From an uncultured archaeon (GTDB taxonomy: Archaea; Thermoproteota; Bathyarchaeia; Bathyarchaeales; DTEX01): 34,356 nucleotides of DNA. The position numbers and the translations under genes are program-made. The stretch's first letter is position 1. Each line of letters begins with the position of its first letter. Location: positions 1 through 34,356 of the forward strand of contig CALKGV010000032.1 of the NCBI GenBank assembly GCA_938091805.1, read 5' to 3'. The notes under the pieces were generated by a model. The model saw only the letters and a program-made list of their open reading frames with translations, searched no databases and was not told where the DNA came from. Shown here one piece after another: positions 15,905-23,072 of this stretch.

Positions 15905-16033
15905 CTAAATACTACAAACAGCGTTTAAATTCTCGGTTTTTCCCGGTTTTTCCTCACCTTCCACAGTATTATACCAAACATCTTCTTCTACGTTTATGGC
16001 GTCTAATTCAGGTTTAAGTTCAGTCTCAAACAT
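15905..16033 (-). CDS. Short 42-aa acidic ORF, possible gene remnant
   Basis: ATG at 16033 to TAG at 15905 encodes an acidic peptide (FETELKPELDAINVEEDVW, then GEEKPGKTEN). An in-frame TAA lies just two codons upstream. A perfect 10-bp tandem duplication (15934-15953) shifts its last third; without it the frame would end at EKPRI. It may be the leftover C-terminus of a gene destroyed near IS copy 2, or noise. No family is recognised. Confidence 0.2.
   Translation of the reverse strand: MFETELKPELDAINVEEDVWYNTVEGEEKPGKTENLNAVCSI
15934..15953 (+). terminator. T-run tandem repeat after the tRNA
   Basis: CGGTTTTTCC occurs twice in exact tandem about 30 nt after the tRNA. The two T5 runs could end transcription as archaeal poly-T terminators do. 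Confidence 0.4.
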
Positions 16034-16143
16034 CAGTTACAACAAGCTTATCGGTTGATAAGGGATGCTTAGAATGATCGGGCTGAAAGACATCAGAATT
16101 GCTCAAGATGCATTTGCGTAACTCATAAATGCTGGTTATTTCT

Positions 16144-16948
16144 GAACTCATCTAAAAACTATTTAAGTCTTTCTTGACTATGTTTTTGGTATGGGGTTTC
16201 TTGAGCTTTCTGACGGTGAGTGGGAGTTCATTAGTCCTTTGCTGCCTCCTAAGGTAGGGTTGGTAGACTCTGGGGCTGATGATAGGAGGATAATAAACGG
16301 CATTCTGTACGTGCTTGTTACTGGATGCTGATGGATGGATATGCCTATTCGCTATGGCTCATATAAGACTGCTTGGAGGAGGCTTAGGCGCTGGCAGGGG
16401 AGGGCGTATGGGATAGGATATTCAGGGCTTTATCATCCATGAGGGAGCATGGTAGGGTATGCGTTGATAGCTCAACTGTGGAGGCTAAAAAGGGGGAGAA
16501 ATGATAGGCTATGATGGCTTCAAGCATAGGAGGGGCTCAAAGATACATGTATGTGTAGATGAGTATTCTATGCCTCTAAGCGTAGCTTTAGGATCTGGAA
16601 ATGAGCATGATTCGAAGCGGTTCGATGAGCTATTGGAGGGCTTAGAGAAGCCTCCAAAGGAGCTTTACGCTGACTCAGCATATGACACTGAAGCAATAAG
16701 ATATAGGCTATCATCCATGAATGTGGAGGCAAACATACCCGTGAACCCTAGGAACGGTAGGAAGCCCATACAATATAGCATCGAGATCTATAAGAGGATG
16801 AGGTCAGCCGTCGAAAGATTCTACGGATGGCTCAAAAGCTTCAGAAGAATAATCGTAAGGTATGAGAGGCTGGCAGCAACATACAAAGCCCTAATAACAA
16901 TAGCATGCATAACAATACACTTAAGATATGGAATTTAGAGATGAGTTC
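16144..16948 (+). mobile_element. IS5-family insertion sequence, copy 2 (full length, inactivated)
   Basis: At 805 bp, bounded by GAACTCATCT at 16144 and AGATGAGTTC ending at 16948, this is the best guide to the size of the intact element. Left flank ...TTATTTCT and right flank AAATGAGC show no target duplication. The right end abuts the remaining 3' part of a radical SAM gene whose 5' part is not on the left side, so a deletion accompanied or followed insertion. Confidence 0.88.
16191..16938 (+). pseudogene. IS5-family DDE transposase with stop and frameshifts (copy 2)
   Basis: Compared with copy 1, codon 47 is TGA (16329-16331) where Arg stood. A base is lost near 16397 and one G is lost from a G run near 16493. 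The last 145 codons (16501-16938) are open and contain MIGYDGFKH, the second Asp (LYADSAYD) and the catalytic Glu in SAVERFYGWLKSFRRI. Two compensating indels garble residues 22-30. The product cannot be a whole transposase without multiple recoding events. It reveals the C-terminal domain missing from copy 1. Confidence 0.88.
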
Positions 16949-17384
16949 AAATGAGCAGAAAATAGCCTATGAATATGGTGTAGAAATAAAGACTCCAAAC
17001 CTTTATCCAGATGCAAAAGAAAGAAGATGCCCATACGTGGATAAAAACACGGCCTTTATTAGATCAGACGGAACGGTTGCACCGTGCCTAGAGTTCGCAT
17101 ATTCACATCCAGTCTATGTCAATATGCACGCTAAAAATGTGCATGCTGTAACCTTTGGTGACTTAAAAGAGGAAAACGTGGAGAAAATATGGGGAGAAAA
17201 GGCATATGTGAGTTTTAGGGAAACTAGGCGAAAAATGAGTGAAAACATACCCTGGTGCGGAGATTGTCTTTATTCATCTTTAGGATGCTACTTCACAAAA
17301 ACAAATAGTTCAGATTGCTATGCAAATGAGCCTGGATGCAACGAATGTTTCTACAGCGTGGATTTAGTTCAATGCAATATATAG
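16949..17384 (+). pseudogene. Radical SAM SPASM-domain protein fragment, truncated by IS copy 2 (tungsten-cofactor-maturase-like)
   Basis: About 145 residues of a C-terminal SPASM region remain: RRCPYVDKNTAFIRSDGTVAPC, then FGDLKEENVEKIW, then WCGDCLYSSLGC, DCYANEPGCNEC and a final VQC. The Cys spacing matches auxiliary Fe-S cluster domains. From memory, the closing pattern 'DC-x-x-N-x-x-x-C-x-x-C...VQC' is that of the radical SAM maturases linked to tungsten (AOR-family) oxidoreductases. The radical SAM core with CxxxCxxC is missing. The frame is open across the IS boundary, so any transcript would fuse to IS residues (start possible at 16905). Without the SAM core it cannot catalyse. Confidence 0.7.
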
Positions 17385-17435
17385 TAATTTTTGTTTCATC
17401 AAATTAAAGGTTCGTTGCGTGTGCCGAAGGAAATT

Positions 17436-18527
17436 TTAGTCTTTCAATGCAACTTCCTCAACTGTTCTGTTGAGCGTTACCTCAGATATATCCCGACTAT
17501 ATTTTATTATTCTGCAAGTGTTGTCTATTGCAAGTCTAAGTATAGTGGCTATATTTGGGTCGGTCTTCTTTGTCGATATTAAGGCTATGAGGTTACCCTC
17601 AGCGGCAGCGTCATCTTTAGATTTAGCTATCACTTTATCCGCAAGCGCATAGTCCCTTTTAAGCATGGCTTTCAACGAGTCTTCAAGCAGCCGATGCGCT
17701 GAAACATTAAACTGCAGTATCTGCGAGTAATCTTCCTCATCTAATGGTTCCTTTATGAAGAGGATCTGCTCATCAATCATCCTTTTAAGGGCAGCGATGC
17801 CATCTATCAGGTTAAGGGCGTTTTCAGCGATGTTTTTCAAAACGTTTACAACTATTCTGTAACCTAAAAATTCCTTTGGGGATTTAAATCCTAAATCTTT
17901 ATAGAGATTATGCTCTAAACCAAATTTTAATTGCCTGATCACATAGAGGTTAAGCCTATTCACGTCACTGCATATACTGACAACTTCCCCCACAAGGTTT
18001 TGATTAAAGTCTTTTATAGCTAAAACCGAGCTTTTGTCAGCTAAAAGCGCAAGCGCAAACATTCTTCTAATGGCTTTCTCTACTGGAAACTCAAGGTGAT
18101 TTATTAATATTTGGATGGTTAATTCATGCTGATTTTCATCGATTATCTCAGACCCTAAAAGCGTATTCCTAATAAGGCTTCTGATGGGCAACTTAAATTG
18201 CGTAGAGTTCTCGATGTCGCTGCTGAAGCGCACATGAATAAGGCTTGCGCCCACAACGTAAAGCGCCGTTATCTTCCGGCATAGAGCCTCAGCATCATCT
18301 TTTGAGCCAACATTAATCCAGTACTCATTTAATTTTAATCTTTCTTCCAATTTTTTCTCCATGATTTTTCTCGGAATCAGGAGGAGCGAAAGGTCATCGT
18401 TAATTATGAAGTCTATTTCGCTTCCCTTCTCTATCGAGATCTCATCCACCCATTCCTTCGGTAAAGAAATAATGTAGGCTCCTCTGCCGGTGCATTGAAC
18501 TCTTCTGTAGCCTAAATCTCTCACCAT
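17436..18527 (-). CDS. AbrB-PhoU domain protein, paralogue 2
   Basis: It has the same architecture as the gene at 183-1163. The AbrB-type N-terminus is YRRVQCTGRGAYIISLPKEW with ISIEKGSEIDF, and a PhoU-like helical domain follows to residue about 360. The 363-aa length from the ATG at 18527 is preferred over the ATG at 18575. The longer start would lie at or upstream of the transcription start predicted from the TATA box at 18591-18600, and its extra residues (IFQYFYFKQGF) are non-homologous. It is divergent from the glutamate synthase-like gene, sharing a 135-nt promoter region. The target is unknown; the neighbour hints at nitrogen or phosphate control, which is only inference. Confidence 0.83.
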   Translation of the reverse strand: MVRDLGYRRVQCTGRGAYIISLPKEWVDEISIEKGSEIDFIINDDLSLLLIPRKIMEKKLEERLKLNEYWINVGSKDDAEALCRKITALYVVGASLIHVRFSSDIENSTQFKLPIRSLIRNTLLGSEIIDENQHELTIQILINHLEFPVEKAIRRMFALALLADKSSVLAIKDFNQNLVGEVVSICSDVNRLNLYVIRQLKFGLEHNLYKDLGFKSPKEFLGYRIVVNVLKNIAENALNLIDGIAALKRMIDEQILFIKEPLDEEDYSQILQFNVSAHRLLEDSLKAMLKRDYALADKVIAKSKDDAAAEGNLIALISTKKTDPNIATILRLAIDNTCRIIKYSRDISEVTLNRTVEEVALKD

Positions 18528-18590
18528 TTGAAATCCCTGCTTAAAATAAAAATATTGAAAGATATATTTTTCCATTTTTCATTTTTTTCA

Positions 18591-18600
18591 ATATAAATCA
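18591..18600 (-). promoter_or_regulatory. TATA box for AbrB-PhoU paralogue 2
   Basis: TGATTTATAT on the minus strand predicts transcription from about 18565, between the two candidate ATGs and in favour of 18527. Confidence 0.4.
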
Positions 18601-18661
18601 TTATGATTAACCTTATACGCCTCCATAAATAATTCACGGAAAAAATAATGGGTGCAACAAT

Positions 18662-20269
18662 ATGACTGAAAGGGTTCAGAAAAACTCCTCATATCTTAAT
18701 GCTAAATCCACAACTGGAACAATTACCCGTGTGAGAGATACAAGCCCAACAAGCGGCATGTGCCCAATATGCATAAGAGACTGCCCCTTCTTATGTGAAA
18801 TAGCACTCTCAGCATTTAGGGGGAGAGAAGCCTTATATCCGGAGCCGCATCATTTCGGGTTAAGCACCGCAGGTGCTCTAAAAGACTTCGGTTTAGACTG
18901 GTCGCACTTTAATATTCTAGCATCACTTATAGGCGCGGAAGGCATAGAGCCTAATCCGGACTTAGCACTATTTCCAAATGTTGATATAAGCAGCGAAGTT
19001 GCCGGCATACCCCTAAAACTTCCAATAGTGACTGGAGCATTCGGCTCAACAGAGGTTGCTAGAGCGTTCTGGAACGGTTTAGCTGTAGGTGCAGCCCTAT
19101 CTGGCGTTTTGATTACCGTGGGTGAGAACGTCTGCGGCGTTGATCCAGAAGCAGTCTTCACAAATGGCAAAGTGACTTATTCAAAGGAATTAGAGCGCAG
19201 GGTCAAATCCTTCAGAGAGTTTTGGGATGGAAAATACGGCGACATAGCCATACAAACAAACGTTGAAGACCAAAGACTTGGAGTTGACGTTTATGCAATA
19301 TCAAAACTTGAGGTTAATATAATAGAGCGAAAATGGGGTCAAGGTGCTAAAGCAATAGGCGGCGAAATAAGGGTTACTGACATAAATAGGGCGATTGCAT
19401 TAAAGAAACGCGGTTATATAGTGATCCCGGATCCGGAAGATCCCTCAGTTCAGGAGGCGTTTAAAGAGGGCGTCTTCAAATCTTTTGAGAGGCACAGTCG
19501 GGTCGGAATGCCTAATGAAAAGGATTTTGTAGAGGACATTGAATGGTTAAGGATGCAAGGCGCAAAACACGTAATGCTTAAAACAGGCGCCTATAGACCA
19601 TCCGCAGTAGCATTTGCAATGAAACTTGCATCAGAGGCAAAAATAGACTCTGTAACGTTCGACGGGGCTGGCGGCGGAACCGGAATGAGCCCGGTGCCAA
19701 TGATGGATGAAATGGGGACGCCGACAGTCTACTTAGAAGCTCAGGTTCTAAAATGCGCCGAGATCTTAAGAAAGAAAGGTAGACACGTCCCCGATATAAT
19801 CATGGCCGGGGGCTTCATAAATGAAACCCAAATATTTAAAGCCATCGCCATGAGCAACTTCGGTGATGGACCATACGTTAAGGCTATTTTAATGGGCCGT
19901 TCGCCGATAACCGCGGCCATGAAAGCCTCATACTTCGTTGAACTTGCCAAAAAAGACAAACTGCCAAAATCCTTCGCGGATCTATATGGTTCTGAACCGG
20001 AAAAGTTTTTTGCCGCAATGCCTGAGCTTAAAGAAGCGTATGGTGAAAAATTCTCAAAAATTCCTTGGGAGGCTGTTGCAGTTTACACTTATTTAACACA
20101 GAGGGTGGGCGTTGGTTTGAAGCAGCTTATGGCTGGGGCCCGCAAATGGAAACTTAATTTAATAAATCGTGGAGACCTAGCGGCTCTAACCGAAAGAGCT
20201 TCAAAAGTTACTGGTATACCTCTTATGGAAGAGGCTGATGCTGATGCTATGGAGCGCATACTGGATTAG
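18662..20269 (+). CDS. FMN-dependent glutamate synthase-like protein (GltB central domain family)
   Basis: The 535-aa protein matches the archaeal stand-alone FMN-binding synthase domain of glutamate synthase. An N-terminal cysteine cluster C34-x2-C37-x3-C41-x3-C45 could hold an Fe-S cluster. The barrel has LPIVTGAFGSTE, GGEIRVTDINRAIALKKRG, TFDGAGGGTGMSPVPMMDEMGTPT and IIMAGGFINETQIFKAIAM with AILMGRSP, the FMN/glutamate site. The amidotransferase and the typical GltB C-terminal Cys motif are absent. Family members transfer ammonia to 2-oxoglutarate or act in related chemistry; the exact substrate is unproven. The ATG at 18662 follows a TATA-like CATAAATAAT near 18624. Divergent from the AbrB-PhoU gene. 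Confidence 0.85.
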   Translation: MTERVQKNSSYLNAKSTTGTITRVRDTSPTSGMCPICIRDCPFLCEIALSAFRGREALYPEPHHFGLSTAGALKDFGLDWSHFNILASLIGAEGIEPNPDLALFPNVDISSEVAGIPLKLPIVTGAFGSTEVARAFWNGLAVGAALSGVLITVGENVCGVDPEAVFTNGKVTYSKELERRVKSFREFWDGKYGDIAIQTNVEDQRLGVDVYAISKLEVNIIERKWGQGAKAIGGEIRVTDINRAIALKKRGYIVIPDPEDPSVQEAFKEGVFKSFERHSRVGMPNEKDFVEDIEWLRMQGAKHVMLKTGAYRPSAVAFAMKLASEAKIDSVTFDGAGGGTGMSPVPMMDEMGTPTVYLEAQVLKCAEILRKKGRHVPDIIMAGGFINETQIFKAIAMSNFGDGPYVKAILMGRSPITAAMKASYFVELAKKDKLPKSFADLYGSEPEKFFAAMPELKEAYGEKFSKIPWEAVAVYTYLTQRVGVGLKQLMAGARKWKLNLINRGDLAALTERASKVTGIPLMEEADADAMERILD

Positions 20270-20416
20270 AACTATCTCTTTTTCTTACTTTACCCACAGA
20301 TCTCAAGTAACATACGCGGCACGTCAGATTTTAGCTCTCAAAACAGGAGATAAAAGACGGTGAAAAACATTATTATAATGACAAACTTTTAAAGGAAATG
20401 ATAGATTAAAGAGTGA

Positions 20417-20983
20417 GTGGTTTACTTGAGGTTTCATGGCTTATTATCTAGGGAAAAATCGGTTTTAGTTATCATTGATGTGCAGGAGAAACTTTTTCCC
20501 CTAATTCATGATAAGGAAAGGGTTCTTAAAAACTTGAGGAAACTGATTCAGTTTGCTAAAATAGTGGGTATGCCAATTATTTTAACTGAGCAGTACCCTA
20601 AAGGGTTAGGGAGGACAATTTCGGAAATAAAAGAGATCCTTCAGGATGCTCAGCCAATTGAAAAGGTTGATTTCAGCTGCTTTGGCTCCGAGAAATTTAG
20701 AGACGTCTTAAAAAATCTGGGCGTAGAGAACCTTATAATCGCCGGGATAGAAACTCACATCTGTATTGCTCAAACATCAATTGAAGGCGTAGGTAATGGT
20801 TATAGGGTTAGCGTGGTCATAGACGCAACATCCTCAAGAAGCATTGAAGATAAGAATATATCTCTTGAAAGGATGAAGCAAAATAACGTTATAGTGGTAT
20901 CGACAGAGATGCTCATATACGAGCTTTTAAGGAGAGCTGGAACTCGGGAATTTGATGAAACTTTGAAACTAATAAAGGCTTAA
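20417..20983 (+). CDS. Isochorismatase-family cysteine hydrolase
   Basis: The 188-aa alpha/beta protein has the family's catalytic triad: Asp21 in VLVIIDVQEKLFP, Lys83 in IEKVDFSCFGS and Cys116 in GIETHICI. The conserved cis-peptide region lies just before the Cys (NLIIAGIE). It resembles YcaC/nicotinamidase-like hydrolases more than true isochorismatase, and no siderophore genes are near, so the substrate is likely an amide but unknown. The start is given as GTG at 20417; a TTG at 20426 is also possible. It stands alone between the glutamate synthase-like gene and the membrane/radical SAM block. Confidence 0.88.
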   Translation: MVYLRFHGLLSREKSVLVIIDVQEKLFPLIHDKERVLKNLRKLIQFAKIVGMPIILTEQYPKGLGRTISEIKEILQDAQPIEKVDFSCFGSEKFRDVLKNLGVENLIIAGIETHICIAQTSIEGVGNGYRVSVVIDATSSRSIEDKNISLERMKQNNVIVVSTEMLIYELLRRAGTREFDETLKLIKA

Positions 20984-21053
20984 AAGTATTTTCCACGAAC
21001 AACTCTTTTCAGAATTCATAAGCTCCCTTAGATTTTCTTAGTTAAAAACCGAA

Positions 21054-21075
21054 AAATAAAATAAATAGATATAAA
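21054..21075 (+). promoter_or_regulatory. TATA region for the zinc-ribbon/Cys-tail/radical SAM operon
   Basis: An A/T tract with AAATAAATAGATATAAAC lies right before the ATG at 21077. A start site about 25 nt downstream would fall near 21090-21100, favouring the ATG at 21125 for the first gene. Confidence 0.4.
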
Positions 21076-21124
21076 CATGTTTGATGTTTATTCCTTAACA
21101 TGTTTGAATGGAGATTTAGGGCGA

Positions 21125-21472
21125 ATGGCTAGGGGATTATGGAAAGCTGCTGCATATGTTGTTTCCGCGTTTCTACTTTTTTTAGGAGTGGTTTTCATTA
21201 TTTCAGTTAATCTCGGGATAATCTACTTCTTTGAGGGACTTGTTTTTATATCAATCGCGGTGCTGTTGCTTATATTAAGCCAGGAGAAAAAGCCTGTTGA
21301 AATTAAACAGACGATATCCGTTGGCGGCCCGGTTAAAGTTAAAGAGGTACACTGCCCAATTTGCGGCGCCATTATAGATGTAACAAAAGTTAAGGTGGTT
21401 GCTGGAAAACCAGTTGTAATATGCAGTTACTGCGGGAATAGCTTTGAGTTAACAGAGGAGCCTTTATGGTGA
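21125..21472 (+). CDS. Small membrane protein with C-terminal zinc ribbon
   Basis: From the ATG at 21125 (AGGG upstream; the ATG at 21077 is an alternative) the 115-aa protein has two transmembrane helices (residues about 7-28 and 32-52). A cytoplasmic zinc ribbon follows with EVHCPICGAIID and VVICSYCGNSFEL, two CxxC knuckles 26 residues apart. No named family is recognised. It lies 22 nt before the Cys-tail membrane protein in the same direction and is the probable first gene of a three-gene operon with it and the radical SAM enzyme. Its role could be assembly or membrane docking of that system (inferred from position). Confidence 0.7.
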   Translation: MARGLWKAAAYVVSAFLLFLGVVFIISVNLGIIYFFEGLVFISIAVLLLILSQEKKPVEIKQTISVGGPVKVKEVHCPICGAIIDVTKVKVVAGKPVVICSYCGNSFELTEEPLW

Positions 21473-21494
21473 CAACTATGGATGAGGCTTAAAA

Positions 21495-23072
21495 ATGCGT
21501 AGTTCGATTTCAATCATTATTTTGCTTCTGCTTCTTTCTGCATTCGTCATTTTTGTTGAGGGAGCTCCCGTCACATATAGGGTTGACAAGGAGTGGATGC
21601 AAATATGGGTGAATAAGGATGGTTCAATTGACATATTATACAATATAACCTTAACCTATACATCTGGCTCTCCTGAGGGAGTAATCACTGTAGGCATGCC
21701 GAAAAAAGATTTTCAGATCGAATACGTTAAGGATATCGAAGGCAATAACCTTGAATACCAATCCATATCAAACGGAGATTTCTACGGCGTTGAAATTAAA
21801 CTTAGGAAGCCGGTGAATCTCAATCGGCGGAACATAATAATTGTTTACGTTGTTGTTCCAGAAATGATTTATAAAGATGAAAATAATCCGGGAAATGTTG
21901 GGCTGAAAATTTATCCCTCAACATTTGATGACGCTGAGGATCCAATAAACAATATTCGAGTTGCAATAGTTCTTCCAGAGGAAGTTAAGGAGGATGAAAT
22001 AAAATATTTAGCGGGCTCCGCCCCAAAAAGCATTTTTAGAAACGATGAAGGATCACTCGTCGTCTATTGGGAATCCGACAACTGGCCAGCCTACAGAGAG
22101 TTCTGGATTGGAGTTTCATTTCCGGAAAAATACGTTAACATAGGTCCAGACATATGGTATTACATTACAGTTGGCGGTGCAATAGCAGTCTTTTCAGTCA
22201 TCGTGATGATTATGGCTGTGGTTCTCGTTAGAAGAAAGGCTGAATATGAAAAGCCTAAGATAGCAATTGAGGCTCTTGGTCCAGCGCGCGGGCTCACCGC
22301 TGTTGAAGCGGCGGTTGTCTTAGATTTGAAACCTATAAGGGTTTTAATCATGATTATTTTTGGGCTTCTCCTCAAAAGGGCCATAATGGTTATGTCAACT
22401 GAACCTGTCATTAAACTTAAAAGATTAGATTGGGAAAATGCAGAGCCGCCCAGCCTAAGATATTATGAGATTGATTTTCTAGATGCCTTAAGACCTGATG
22501 GAAGTTTGAACGAAGTTTTGCTTGCGAAAACCTATCTGAACCTTAGAGATGCTGTAAACATTAAGCTCCGAGGTTTCTCAAGGGTTGACACCGTAAACTA
22601 CTATAAATCTATTGTTCATAGGGCTTGGCAGCAGGTTACACAGGCTGGCATACCGGAGCTTAAATGTGGCGCTCTTGAAGAGAACATGGAGTGGCTTTTA
22701 GCCGACGAGCATTTTGAAGAGAAGATGAAAGTGGCGTTTCCGCCGGATATCATAATTTATCCTAGACCGGACTGGTGGTGGTACTGGCACGGACCGCGGC
22801 TTCCAACCCAAACTGGCGGAGGTGAAGTGAAGCCGTTGCCCATACCCGGGCAAGAGTTTGCGAATAGCATAGTTTTGGCCCTTGAGAAAACCGCGAATAA
22901 CATTGTTAAGAACACGCAGGAATTTGCAAATCGCCTAGTTCCAGCTCAAAGAACCTCAGTAAGCCCGAAACCGCTTAGATATCCAAGCTGCGTTTGCGCT
23001 TGTGCTAACTGCGCATGTGCATGCGCATGTGTAAGCTGCGCCTGTGCCTGTGCTCATGGAGGTGCTAGATGA
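21495..23072 (+). CDS. DUF2207-like membrane protein with a ten-cysteine Cys-Ala C-terminal tail (candidate modified peptide)
   Basis: Residues 1-23 are a signal peptide. An extracytoplasmic beta domain follows (about 24-215) with the DUF2207-type pattern (VDKEWMQIWVNKDGSIDILYNITLTY, WPAYREFWIGVSFPE). A transmembrane helix at about 220-246 and a second hydrophobic stretch at 280-297 precede a cytoplasmic helical region. A Trp-rich linker (RPDWWWYWHG) leads to residues 499-519 with ten Cys in blocks CxCxC, CxCxCxC and CxCxC separated by AN and VS, then AHGGAR. Cys codons are half TGC and half TGT, and Ala uses three codons, so the tail is not a DNA simple repeat. It abuts a PqqD-fused radical SAM enzyme, whose substrate it probably is. 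Confidence 0.8.
   Translation: MRSSISIIILLLLLSAFVIFVEGAPVTYRVDKEWMQIWVNKDGSIDILYNITLTYTSGSPEGVITVGMPKKDFQIEYVKDIEGNNLEYQSISNGDFYGVEIKLRKPVNLNRRNIIIVYVVVPEMIYKDENNPGNVGLKIYPSTFDDAEDPINNIRVAIVLPEEVKEDEIKYLAGSAPKSIFRNDEGSLVVYWESDNWPAYREFWIGVSFPEKYVNIGPDIWYYITVGGAIAVFSVIVMIMAVVLVRRKAEYEKPKIAIEALGPARGLTAVEAAVVLDLKPIRVLIMIIFGLLLKRAIMVMSTEPVIKLKRLDWENAEPPSLRYYEIDFLDALRPDGSLNEVLLAKTYLNLRDAVNIKLRGFSRVDTVNYYKSIVHRAWQQVTQAGIPELKCGALEENMEWLLADEHFEEKMKVAFPPDIIIYPRPDWWWYWHGPRLPTQTGGGEVKPLPIPGQEFANSIVLALEKTANNIVKNTQEFANRLVPAQRTSVSPKPLRYPSCVCACANCACACACVSCACACAHGGAR
22989..23069 (+). other. Cys-Ala tail segment and embedded Shine-Dalgarno site
   Basis: Codons 499-525 of the membrane protein. GGAGGTG at 23058-23064, the codons for the two Gly of the tail's AHGGAR, also forms the ribosome-binding site of the radical SAM gene, whose ATG at 23073 directly follows the TGA. 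Confidence 0.75.

Noticed and set aside
17391-17582. Plus-strand ORF of 63 codons after the radical SAM fragment
   Set aside because: Antisense to the AbrB-PhoU gene for most of its length and lacking any recognisable motif.
22989-23069. Cys-rich tail as a frameshift artefact
   Set aside because: The frame is continuous with the membrane protein, ends in a stop abutting the next start, and codon use is mixed rather than repetitive.
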